A stretch of DNA of 5,766 nt from Cyclobacteriaceae bacterium. Its GTDB lineage: Bacteria; Bacteroidota; Bacteroidia; Cytophagales; Cyclobacteriaceae. Below are positions 1 to 5,766 of the stretch, piece after piece. The translations under genes and the position numbers were made by a program. Location of the stretch: the NCBI GenBank assembly GCA_030589835.1, contig JAUUZS010000308.1, positions 1 to 5,766 on the forward strand. The letters run 5' to 3'. The stretch's first letter is position 1; every line of letters begins with the position of its first letter. The notes under the pieces are model-generated. The model worked only from the letters and a program-made list of their open reading frames with translations, searched no databases and was not told the DNA's origin.

Positions 1-1201
1 CGGTAGACATCATACCGACAGCAAGGCCCGAAATGATATTTGTTGCGCTTCCGGTAAGGGATTGCCGGGCAATAGAAAGCACAGGAGGTTTGCCTGTGGC
101 AGTATAAAACTCCGTGACCTTTCCAATGCCAAGACCGGCAATCAATCCGGCAATAGTCGCCCAAAACACACCCATGGCAGTGTATGTTTTATCATTGATA
201 ATCCAACTCTCAGGCAGTATATAGTGGATTAAGAAAAGTGAAACGAGGACCATTAAAGCAGAAGATCCGAATTCTCCTATATTCAATGCTCTTTGGAGAC
301 TCCCGCCCACCTTAATGTTTACAAAGAAAGTCCCAATTATTGATACTATGATACCGGAAGAGGCTAGTGCCAGTGGCAAGATTACTGCCCCCAAACCATT
401 GTAGTCGTAACTGAATTCCGGTAATATTACAAAAGCAGCACCAAGCACCATGGTGCCTACTATCGATCCAACGTAAGATTCAAAGAGATCGGCACCCATG
501 CCGGCTACATCGCCTACATTATCGCCTACATTATCTGCGATGGTTGCAGGATTGAGAGGGTGATCTTCGGGAATTCCTGCTTCTACTTTTCCAACAAGAT
601 CAGCGCCTACATCCGCAGCTTTGGTGTAAATCCCTCCGCCGACACGTGCAAATAGAGCAATGGATGAAGCTCCGAGTGAAAAGCCTGCCAATATATTAAG
701 TACTTTGCTGATGTTGTCAAATTCAACCCCGAAAAGATGTGTGTATAAAATAAATAATATGCTTAGCCCAAGGATTCCGAGCCCAACAACTCCTAAGCCC
801 ATTACAGAACCTCCTATAAAGGCAACTTTGAGGGCTTTTCCTATTGAGGTCCTGGCGGCATTGGTAGTTCTGACATTTGCTTTTGTCGCAACCTTCATAC
901 CCATAAAACCTGCTAAGCCAGAACACAGGGCACCTACTACAAAAGATAAGGCTACCAGCGGATGTGAGTTTTCTTCGGCCGCTCCCTTAAAAGCCAGTAC
1001 AATTCCTAGTGCGACAACAAATATGACCAATACTTTATACTCTGCCTTGAGAAACGCCATGGCGCCTTTCGAAATATGATCTGCAATTTTGGCCATCTTT
1101 CCTGTTCCTACCTCCTGTTTCGATACCCATGATGATCTCCATAAAACAAATAGCAATGCGATTACTCCCGAAACAGGGAAAAAATAAAGAATGCCTTCCA
1201 T
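1..1201 (-). CDS. hppA: Membrane-bound ion-translocating pyrophosphatase, N-terminal 400 residues (partial at left edge)
   Basis: This integral inner-membrane enzyme hydrolyses pyrophosphate and couples the energy to pumping H+ and/or Na+ out of the cytoplasm. The frame opens at ATG 1201 (complement) and runs off the window after 400 codons; family members are usually about 650-800 residues, so a little over half is present. The family signature is clear: the DX7KXE pyrophosphate/Mg motif is D197...K205-V-E207, followed by the Asp-rich stretch D223, D227, D231 and D238 in the IADNVGDNVGDVAGMGADLF region. Hydrophobic helices alternate throughout (about 5-21, 55-71, 79-103, 126-153 and onward). 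The semi-conserved glutamate is E241, three residues after D238, as in Na+-pumping types; the plant H+ pump carries it four residues later, where this protein has Gly245. The residue deciding K+ dependence lies in the missing C-terminal half. The normally conserved PEDDPRNP reads PEDHPLNP here. Family assignment is certain; ion specificity is inference. Confidence 0.97.
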   Translation of the reverse strand, partial: MEGILYFFPVSGVIALLFVLWRSSWVSKQEVGTGKMAKIADHISKGAMAFLKAEYKVLVIFVVALGIVLAFKGAAEENSHPLVALSFVVGALCSGLAGFMGMKVATKANVRTTNAARTSIGKALKVAFIGGSVMGLGVVGLGILGLSILFILYTHLFGVEFDNISKVLNILAGFSLGASSIALFARVGGGIYTKAADVGADLVGKVEAGIPEDHPLNPATIADNVGDNVGDVAGMGADLFESYVGSIVGTMVLGAAFVILPEFSYDYNGLGAVILPLALASSGIIVSIIGTFFVNIKVGGSLQRALNIGEFGSSALMVLVSLFLIHYILPESWIINDKTYTAMGVFWATIAGLIAGLGIGKVTEFYTATGKPPVLSIARQSLTGSATNIISGLAVGMMST

Positions 1202-1291
1202 GATTTTAGATAGTTTAGGTTTTAAAAATCTTTTAAAAAGATAAACTTTTTCTGGGTGATAATCTAACTTCGAATTTTAAAAGTACAATTG

Positions 1292-1321
1292 CAAAGTATT
1301 TTTTGCCTATCAGGCAAAAAA
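1292..1321 (-). promoter_or_regulatory. Candidate hppA promoter
   Basis: Read on the minus strand, TTTTTTG (1321-1315) is followed after 16 bases by TACTTTG (1298-1292). This resembles the Bacteroidota -33 TTTG / -7 TAnnTTTG promoter, although the -7 is one base short and the spacing is slightly tight. It would give a leader of roughly 85 bases ahead of the hppA ATG. A perfect inverted repeat fills the space between the two elements. A weaker alternative -7, TATCTTTT, lies nearer the start codon at about 1240. Confidence 0.35.
1299..1321. repeat. Perfect 10-bp inverted repeat with 3-base loop
   Basis: TTTTTTGCCT (1299-1308) and AGGCAAAAAA (1312-1321) are exact reverse complements around the loop ATC. 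The Ts are on the 5' side and the As on the 3' side of the GC core on both strands, the reverse of an intrinsic terminator, and no U-run follows. It sits over the candidate -33 and spacer of hppA, so an operator or a DNA-bending site is more plausible than a terminator. No regulator can be named. Confidence 0.7.
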
Positions 1322-1375
1322 CATAGCTCACTAGTAAACAATAAGAATAATGTATAATATTTAACTGTTTTGAAC

Positions 1376-1395
1376 TTTTTTTGTTACCAAAAAAA
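1376..1395. repeat. 8-bp T-run/A-run inverted repeat
   Basis: TTTTTTTG (1376-1383) and CAAAAAAA (1388-1395) are exact reverse complements around the loop TTAC. The repeat begins 24 bases downstream of the antiporter stop on the minus strand. It lacks the GC-rich stem and trailing U-run of an intrinsic terminator. Its outline (T-run, G, loop, C, A-run) resembles the stronger repeat at 1299-1321. In AT-rich DNA this one could be chance. Confidence 0.45.
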
Positions 1396-1418
1396 CCAAT
1401 AAGATTGCTTGAAAATAA

Positions 1419-2600
1419 TTATAGCAGATTAAGATAAGAAACAATGCTTCTTAAGAATTCAGCAATTTCTTCTGCAACAGGGTGGTTGGCACCTCGTCCT
1501 ATTACATAAAGCATAAAAATGCTGTAAATACCCAAAAGTAAATTTGCCTGAACTTTATCGATTATTTTTCGGAAAATATACACAATAAAGGCTACAACAG
1601 TAAGAATAAGAAGAAGCATTCTGAGCTCTGAACTTTGATTGATGGTCTCCTGATTCATAACAATTGGCCCGTAAATTATGGTGTAAAGAAACAAAGGAAA
1701 TCCAAGGGCAAAACAAATATCAAAAATATTGCTTCCCAAAGCATTGGAAATAGCATCATCATAATTGCCTCTTTTCGCATCGTTCATCGATATAATGGTG
1801 TCCGGAACACTCGACGCCGCAGAAGCTAAGATGATGGCCACAAAAACAATAGGAATATCAAGTCCTTCGAATGTCCCAATAAAAGGTACGGTGTACTCCG
1901 AACTTCCTATCCACTCGCATGCCTGTACCAGAATCAGGCAAGTAAAAGCAATGGACAAGGTGGAAAAAATTAATAGTGGCCAGGCCCTTTTAGAAGTAAT
2001 GGGATTTCCTCCAATAAAGATGGGTTCCAAATCTAGGGTCAACAAGTAGTACAAGGTGCTTTTTCTGGGCTCATTAATTTTAAATGCAAACTCATCATGA
2101 GCATGAGTATCCGGACCGGATTTTTTCATGCTTTTTAACATATAGGTTAAATATATAAAGTATACAATCATTAAAAATAAACCATGCCACCAATCAAGGG
2201 ATTTACCGCTGATGATTATAATAAAAAGAAACTCAGCAATGATCAATGAAAAACCATCCCGGTATAATACTTTTTTAGATACGGTAATATTCTTGGCAAT
2301 ACCTGTAAGAATTACCACCAGTATTACAAAGGCAGGGATGATCATGCCATTGAAAATGGCACTTCCTGCAGTGGTCCCTATGCCCCCGGAAAATCCATTT
2401 ACATCTTTCAGGTAAAATAAAAAGAAAAAAGAAGTGAACAGCTCAGGAAGCGAGCTGCCGATGGCATTAATGGTTGCTCCTCTGACTCCTTCAGATAGAT
2501 TTCTGCCTATATAATCAGAGGCAGCAGTAAAACCGTCGCTGGCTCTCCAAATAATTATACAGCAAATGATGACTAGGAATAAAGGAATTAGAATACCCAT
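1419..2600 (-). CDS. Na+/Ca2+ exchanger-family cation antiporter (NCKX-like residues)
   Basis: This complete 393-residue polytopic membrane protein probably expels Ca2+ in exchange for Na+ (or H+) across the inner membrane. It has the inverted duplicate architecture of the sodium/calcium exchanger family. The alpha-1 repeat is GATINAIGSSLPELFTS (about 41-57), with ion-binding E53 in PEL and N84 in the following GSAIFN helix. The alpha-2 repeat spans about 256-300, with SSVPDTIIS around D267 and GSNIFD ending at D294. Asp in alpha-2 (PD rather than PE) and Asp in NIFD are the pattern of K+-dependent NCKX exchangers. A hydrophilic loop of about 155-205 (KSMKKSGPDTHAHDEF...) separates the halves and contains a short His/Asp stretch. 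The start is ATG at 2600 (complement), followed at once by a hydrophobic helix; no Shine-Dalgarno is visible. It is divergent from the cytochrome b5 gene and 217 bp upstream of hppA in the same orientation. The fold is certain; the ion pair is inferred. Confidence 0.93.
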   Translation of the reverse strand: MGILIPLFLVIICCIIIWRASDGFTAASDYIGRNLSEGVRGATINAIGSSLPELFTSFFFLFYLKDVNGFSGGIGTTAGSAIFNGMIIPAFVILVVILTGIAKNITVSKKVLYRDGFSLIIAEFLFIIIISGKSLDWWHGLFLMIVYFIYLTYMLKSMKKSGPDTHAHDEFAFKINEPRKSTLYYLLTLDLEPIFIGGNPITSKRAWPLLIFSTLSIAFTCLILVQACEWIGSSEYTVPFIGTFEGLDIPIVFVAIILASAASSVPDTIISMNDAKRGNYDDAISNALGSNIFDICFALGFPLFLYTIIYGPIVMNQETINQSSELRMLLLILTVVAFIVYIFRKIIDKVQANLLLGIYSIFMLYVIGRGANHPVAEEIAEFLRSIVSYLNLL

Positions 2601-2627
2601 TTATATCAGTAGCTAAAAAATATCATT

Positions 2628-2635
2628 CAAAGATA
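2628..2635 (-). promoter_or_regulatory. Candidate -7 promoter element of the antiporter gene
   Basis: On the minus strand this reads TATCTTTG, an exact match to the Bacteroidota -7 consensus TAnnTTTG. It lies 28 bases upstream of the antiporter ATG, implying a leader of about 20 bases. No convincing -33 TTTG is found at the expected distance, so the call rests on the -7 and its position. Confidence 0.4.
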
Positions 2636-2782
2636 GTTGAATTTTATTCATTTATAAGATTAAAATCAAATAAAAATACAATTTATTCTAACTATTGTTT
2701 TATTATCGATTGTGCATTATCTCATTTCAAGTATCCTACTTTTATTACTCATTACCAAGAGTTTATCGTTTTAAAATCGTAT

Positions 2783-2804
2783 AAAATATTCAATTGAATA
2801 TTTT
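2783..2804. repeat. Perfect 22-bp palindrome in the divergent intergenic region
   Basis: The half-site AAAATATTCAA (2783-2793) is followed immediately by its exact reverse complement, with no spacer. Symmetry stops at 2782/2805. It lies between the divergent antiporter and cytochrome b5 genes, 86 bases before the cytochrome GTG. Its right arm overlaps the promoter-like TATTTTCG at 2799-2806. A dimeric repressor binding here could block the plus-strand promoter. No known operator consensus is recognised. The sequence is purely A/T apart from the central CAATTG. Confidence 0.75.
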
Positions 2805-2806
2805 CG
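2799..2806 (+). promoter_or_regulatory. Candidate -7 element for the cytochrome b5 operon
   Basis: TATTTTCG differs by one base from TAnnTTTG and recurs identically at 3763-3770 ahead of pyrD. It would place transcription start near 2812 and give a leader of about 78 bases. No good -33 TTTG lies upstream. A weaker alternative, TTCTTTTG at about 2871-2878, would give a nearly leaderless message. The overlap with the 22-bp palindrome is the main support. Confidence 0.28.
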
Positions 2807-2889
2807 TGGCAATATCAAATCTTTCCTGCACAATAATCTTTCGATAAATATAATATAAATCTTATAAGAATTCTTTTGAATATTGCATT

Positions 2890-3144
2890 GTGGAAGGAAA
2901 TTTGCAAAAATCATATTCAAAAATAGAGCTTTCATTGCGTAACGGGCAAGATAAAGAGGAGATATGGTGTTCTTATAAGGGGATCATTTATGAGCTGACG
3001 CATTCGAGGTTGTGGAAAAATGGCCTTCATTATGAGCACTGGGCAGGCCAGGATTTGACGGACGAATTAAAAACCGCTCCTCATAGTGAAAGCGTATTTG
3101 CAAAATTCAAGATAATTGGAAAAGTAGAAAATAAGAAAGGCTGA
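2890..3144 (+). CDS. Stand-alone cytochrome b5-like heme-binding protein
   Basis: This small 84-residue soluble protein covers a single cytochrome b5-like heme/steroid-binding domain (about residues 12-78). It shows the prokaryotic variant pattern: CSYKGIIYELTHSRLWKNG (27-45), then HWAGQDLT (50-57) and APHSESV (63-69). H50 and H65 sit where the two axial heme ligands are expected, so a b-type heme and electron transfer or heme binding in the cytoplasm are likely. No signal peptide or membrane segment is present. The start is GTG 2890: an in-frame stop at 2851 and the absence of an intervening ATG leave few alternatives, and no Shine-Dalgarno is seen. The stop is two bases before the next gene's start, so the two are probably co-transcribed and translationally coupled. 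Its redox partner is unknown. The domain call comes from recognised motifs. Confidence 0.85.
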   Translation: MEGNLQKSYSKIELSLRNGQDKEEIWCSYKGIIYELTHSRLWKNGLHYEHWAGQDLTDELKTAPHSESVFAKFKIIGKVENKKG

Positions 3145-3146
3145 TT

Positions 3147-3719
3147 TTGCACGAAATAGAACCGTATTATGCATGGCTAAAATACTATGATGCTTCTGAA
3201 GATGAGCTGTCACCTTTTTATGGAAAAGAGTATGATTTCAACAGCTATCAGGATGCCATCTATAACTATTACATCGATCCTGCCTGGGATTTTATGGGCT
3301 CTGAAACACTTTACATCAAATTGCTCTTTGTAGATTACGGGCTTGGGTTTTCGGTTATAGAATTTATAGGGGAATGGAATGATGCCATCACCAATGACAT
3401 TATGTATCTGAAGCGAAATGTGATTGATCATCTGCAAGGCCATGGCATCAACAAATTCATACTGATCGGAGAAAATATTTTTAACTTTCATGGTTCTGAT
3501 GATTGTTATTATGAAGAGTGGTTTGATAACATTGAAGAAGGCTGGATTGCAGCAATAAATTTCAGGGATTTTGTGACCGAGGAATGGAAAAAATATGATG
3601 TTGACAGCTACATTAATCTCGGCGGAGGATTAAATATGAACAATTGGCGCACAATGACACCATTGGTTTTTTTTGAAAAAGTAAAGGCAGTGATTGGCAG
3701 AAGAATTGATTTGACTTGA
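3147..3719 (+). CDS. Conserved-looking acidic, aromatic-rich protein of unknown function
   Basis: I cannot assign a function to this 190-residue protein. It has no signal peptide or membrane helix and is probably cytosolic. It is strongly acidic, with about 33 Asp/Glu against 14 Lys/Arg, and unusually aromatic, with 7 Trp and 17 Tyr. The likely core is FIGEWNDAITNDIMYLKR (73-90) and KFILIGENIFNFHGSDDCYYEEW (103-125); the second holds the only Cys (C120) beside a cluster of His and acidic residues. The block resembles a hypothetical family I associate with Bacteroidota genomes, which is memory rather than a search result. TTG 3147 is the chosen start because the next in-frame ATG is at residue 50, inside the well-packed sequence. 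It follows the cytochrome b5 stop by two bases, which suggests the two proteins act together. A structural or binding role is as likely as an enzymatic one. Confidence 0.8.
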   Translation: MHEIEPYYAWLKYYDASEDELSPFYGKEYDFNSYQDAIYNYYIDPAWDFMGSETLYIKLLFVDYGLGFSVIEFIGEWNDAITNDIMYLKRNVIDHLQGHGINKFILIGENIFNFHGSDDCYYEEWFDNIEEGWIAAINFRDFVTEEWKKYDVDSYINLGGGLNMNNWRTMTPLVFFEKVKAVIGRRIDLT

Positions 3720-3739
3720 ATATTTCTGGTAGTTTTAGC

Positions 3740-3770
3740 TTTTGATCTGAATGCCAATGTCTTATTTTCG
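3740..3770 (+). promoter_or_regulatory. Candidate pyrD promoter with a long leader
   Basis: TTTTG (3740-3744) and TATTTTCG (3763-3770) are 18 bases apart, close to the Bacteroidota -33/-7 arrangement with one mismatch in the -7. Transcription from here would start near 3776 and leave a leader of about 220 bases before the pyrD TTG. The 278-base gap 3720-3997 contains no recognisable RNA gene or terminator. Its only short open frame of note is a 22-codon frame at 3821-3889 preceded by AGGAAAG, with no recognised product. Confidence 0.4.
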
Positions 3771-3997
3771 CAAAGAAATATCTGAGCATAGCTTAACCCG
3801 CATAAAGCAGGAAAGATTAAATGATACGTGTAGACAATACATGTAAAAAGTCGGAAGGCATTGAAATGGCATTCAAAAATTGCTGGTGAAAATTGTTTTT
3901 TATGTAATTTATTGGCGTGGTTATCAATTACTTATCCATATATAGAACATATTCATGATTCATAAAAGTTAAGTTTTTTAATTTAAAATATATTATT

Positions 3998-5035
3998 TTG
4001 TACAAACCAATAGTCAGGGCAATACTTTTTATGTTTAGGCCGGAACAGGCCCATCATATTACGACACGCTTATTGAAGGCGATTGTTAAAATTCCTGGCG
4101 GAAATTTTATTTTTGGCCTGTTGTTTAATTATAAAAACAAAAAACTTGAAAGGGAGGTGTTTGGTATTAAGTTTAAAAATCCAGTAGGTTTGGCCGCCGG
4201 GTTTGATAAGGATGCTCAATTTATTGACGAGTTTGCCGCACTGGGTTTTGGTTTTATCGAAATTGGAACCATAACGCCCTTAGCACAGCCGGGAAACCCC
4301 AAGCCAAGATTATTCAGATTGACTGCTGATGAAGCACTCATAAACCGAATGGGCTTTAATAATGAAGGCGTAGAGCACGCAGTAAGTTTACTGAAAAAAA
4401 GAAATTCCAAGGTAATTGTCGGCGGTAATATTGGTAAAAATAAAATCACACCTAACGAAGAAGCAACCAGGGATTATGAGCTGTGTTTCGAGGCTTTGTT
4501 TGAGCATGTTGATTATTTTGCCGTAAATGTCAGCTCTCCCAATACGCCAAACTTGCGTGAGCTGCAAGAGAAAGAACCGCTAAAGCATTTGCTATTAAGG
4601 CTGAAGGAGCGAAATAATAACAAAAAGCATCCCAAGCCCATACTCCTGAAAATAGCACCGGATCTGTCAAACGATCAATTGGATGATATCATTGAAATTG
4701 TAGAGGAAGTCAATTTGGCGGGTGTGATAGCGACCAATACCACGATTTCCAGGGAAGGTCTCACCACGGATGCAGAAATGATACATAAAATTGGAAATGG
4801 TGGTTTGAGTGGCCCGCCGATGAAAGACCGGTCTACCCAGGTTATAAAATATTTAAGAGATCATGCAGTTACTCCATTTCCAATCATTGGAGTAGGCGGA
4901 ATCAATTCTCCTGAAGATGCAATTGAAAAAATAAAAGCAGGAGCCAGCTTAATCCAGTTGTATACAGGCTTTATTTACCAGGGACCCGGCTTGATAAAGC
5001 GAATTAATAAATTAATTTTAGCAAATAGCAACTAA
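3998..5035 (+). CDS. pyrD: Dihydroorotate dehydrogenase (quinone), class 2
   Basis: This FMN enzyme oxidises dihydroorotate to orotate, the fourth step of UMP synthesis, and passes the electrons to membrane quinone. At 345 residues it has normal class 2 length. The N-terminal helical extension (about 1-45, including FRPEQAHH) forms the quinone tunnel and membrane contact. The barrel follows with [13 protein letters not shown] (61-73), GTITP (90-94), NRMGFNNEG (116-124), [13 protein letters not shown] (167-179), K208, NTTISR (237-242), GGLSGPP (258-264), GVGGI (298-302) and LYTGF (321-325). The catalytic base is S170, the Ser typical of class 2 (class 1 uses Cys). The TTG start at 3998 is preferred because the family begins M-Y-K and an in-frame stop lies at 3956; no internal ATG fits, since the next Met is residue 12, within the conserved extension. 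The stop codon is TAA at 5033-5035. It lies 88 bases before ftsK in the same direction, with no obvious terminator between. Confidence 0.97.
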   Translation: MYKPIVRAILFMFRPEQAHHITTRLLKAIVKIPGGNFIFGLLFNYKNKKLEREVFGIKFKNPVGLAAGFDKDAQFIDEFAALGFGFIEIGTITPLAQPGNPKPRLFRLTADEALINRMGFNNEGVEHAVSLLKKRNSKVIVGGNIGKNKITPNEEATRDYELCFEALFEHVDYFAVNVSSPNTPNLRELQEKEPLKHLLLRLKERNNNKKHPKPILLKIAPDLSNDQLDDIIEIVEEVNLAGVIATNTTISREGLTTDAEMIHKIGNGGLSGPPMKDRSTQVIKYLRDHAVTPFPIIGVGGINSPEDAIEKIKAGASLIQLYTGFIYQGPGLIKRINKLILANSN

Positions 5036-5099
5036 GACTATTGCAGGGTAGTGAAAAGTCAAATTTTAATTAAATCGCTTAAAATATTCATCATTTCAT

Positions 5100-5107
5100 T
5101 AGCTTTG
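5100..5107 (+). promoter_or_regulatory. Candidate -7 promoter element of ftsK
   Basis: TAGCTTTG matches the Bacteroidota -7 consensus TAnnTTTG exactly and ends 16 bases before the ftsK ATG, implying a very short leader. No clear TTTG or TTG is found at the -33 distance, so ftsK may have its own weak promoter in addition to read-through from pyrD. Confidence 0.45.
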
Positions 5108-5123
5108 TGATTTGAATATGTAA

Positions 5124-5766
5124 ATGGGCAAAAATTCATATAAGTCGAACACTTTTAAAAAAAGTAAAAAAGAAGGAGTAAAGAGATCTTTTAACTTTGA
5201 TTTTTTAAAGGATCGACGACTGCATTTAACGATCGGGCTTTTTTTACTGACCGCGTCATTTTTTTTAATCACGGCATTCGTATCGTATCTTTTTACCGGC
5301 AACGCCGATCAAAGTGTCGTAGAAGCTTATTCCTCAACGGGTATTAGAGAATCCGGATTTGAGATCGAAAATTGGTTTGGACTATTGGGGGCGATTTCCA
5401 GTCATTATTTTATTTATAAATGGTTTGGGATTGCTTCATTTCTTGTCCCACCCTTCCTTTTTCTTTTAGGAACCTACATCATATTCAAAAAACAACTGCT
5501 TTCCATACGCAGGTCATTTCATTTTATACTGTTTTTTATTTTTTGGCTGAGTGCATTATTTGGTTATATCACGCTTGATGAGAGCAATCCTATCCAGCTA
5601 AGCTTTATTACAGGAGGAATAGGTTTTGAAATCGCTACAATTCTTCATGGACTGATGGGCTGGGGAGCCTATGTGCTATTGATTTTCTTGTTCCTGGTTT
5701 TTGTGATATACTTTTTTAATATCACTACCCTTATAGGATTTACGAACTATGCTACTCCTGGTGTAG
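5124..5766 (+). CDS. ftsK: DNA translocase FtsK, N-terminal membrane domain (partial at right edge)
   Basis: FtsK anchors at the division septum and uses a C-terminal AAA+ motor to pump chromosome DNA and promote dimer resolution by XerCD at dif. Only the first 214 codons are in the window, so the Walker motifs and DNA-reading gamma domain are not visible. What is seen is a basic cytoplasmic start (KSNTFKKSKKEGVKR), then hydrophobic helices at about 35-57, 101-121, 131-149 and 181-200. The segments between helices, such as FTGNADQSVV (57-66) and NWFGLLGAISSHYFIYKWFGIASFL (83-107), are the pattern I associate with Bacteroidota FtsK. ATG 5124 is the start because TAA lies immediately before it in frame; that TAA is itself preceded by ATG, giving ATG-TAA-ATG. 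The call rests on the membrane-domain pattern alone; another multi-helix membrane protein is possible but unlikely. Confidence 0.88.
   Translation, partial: MGKNSYKSNTFKKSKKEGVKRSFNFDFLKDRRLHLTIGLFLLTASFFLITAFVSYLFTGNADQSVVEAYSSTGIRESGFEIENWFGLLGAISSHYFIYKWFGIASFLVPPFLFLLGTYIIFKKQLLSIRRSFHFILFFIFWLSALFGYITLDESNPIQLSFITGGIGFEIATILHGLMGWGAYVLLIFLFLVFVIYFFNITTLIGFTNYATPGV

Noticed and set aside
660..1079. A 139-codon open frame on the plus strand opposite hppA
   Set aside because: It lies antisense to unmistakable pyrophosphatase sequence, its protein is low-complexity Pro/Thr/Ala-rich with no recognisable domain, and it is best explained as a by-product of the codon pattern of hppA.
1376..1395. 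Inverted repeat downstream of the antiporter considered as its terminator
   Set aside because: The stem is almost all A-T, with T-run first and A-run last on both strands, and no U-run follows, so it does not fit an intrinsic terminator.
3210..3491. A 93-codon open frame on the minus strand inside the unknown gene 3147-3719
   Set aside because: The plus-strand frame is longer, sits directly behind the cytochrome b5 gene and has protein-like composition and blocks; the antisense frame has no recognisable features.
3749..3874. GAATGCCA (3749-3756) and TGGCATTC (3867-3874), an 8-bp inverted repeat
   Set aside because: The arms are 110 bases apart and the left one lies upstream of the candidate pyrD -7, so it could not form in that transcript; an 8-bp match in a 278-base region can be chance.
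5118..5126. ATG-TAA-ATG immediately before ftsK, like a start-stop regulatory element
   Set aside because: Nothing else supports translation of a one-codon frame here; in AT-rich DNA this is easily coincidental. It was used only to fix the ftsK start.

Overview
The window looks like chromosomal core sequence from a member of the Bacteroidota, possibly a marine Cytophagales-type lineage. That placement is inferred from four things: AT-rich intergenic DNA, no Shine-Dalgarno sequences ahead of the genes, several upstream matches to the Bacteroidota -7 promoter element TAnnTTTG, and the style of the FtsK N-terminus and the conserved hypothetical protein. No mobile element, tRNA, rRNA or CRISPR array was seen.

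Layout. The left part is on the minus strand: the N-terminal 400 residues of a membrane-bound ion-pumping pyrophosphatase (hppA; cut by the left edge) and, upstream of it in the same orientation, a complete Na+/Ca2+ exchanger-family antiporter (1419-2600). A 289-bp divergent intergenic region with a perfect 22-bp palindrome (2783-2804) separates these from the plus-strand genes. Those are a stand-alone cytochrome b5-like heme protein (2890-3144, GTG start), a tightly linked acidic, aromatic-rich protein of unknown function (3147-3719, TTG start), class 2 dihydroorotate dehydrogenase pyrD (3998-5038, TTG start), and the N-terminal membrane domain of the DNA translocase FtsK (5124 to the right edge).

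How they fit together. The pyrophosphatase and the exchanger are both ion transporters of the inner membrane. The pump uses pyrophosphate energy to build an H+ and/or Na+ gradient, and the exchanger could spend a Na+ gradient to expel Ca2+. The visible residues of the pump leave Na+ transport open. PyrD feeds electrons from pyrimidine synthesis into the quinone pool, and FtsK works at the division septum; these two are housekeeping genes with no evident link to their neighbours. The least understood part is the cytochrome b5/unknown-protein pair. It looks like a two-gene operon behind a palindrome that overlaps a promoter-like element, and it is the best candidate here for undescribed biology, though nothing in the sequence shows its function.
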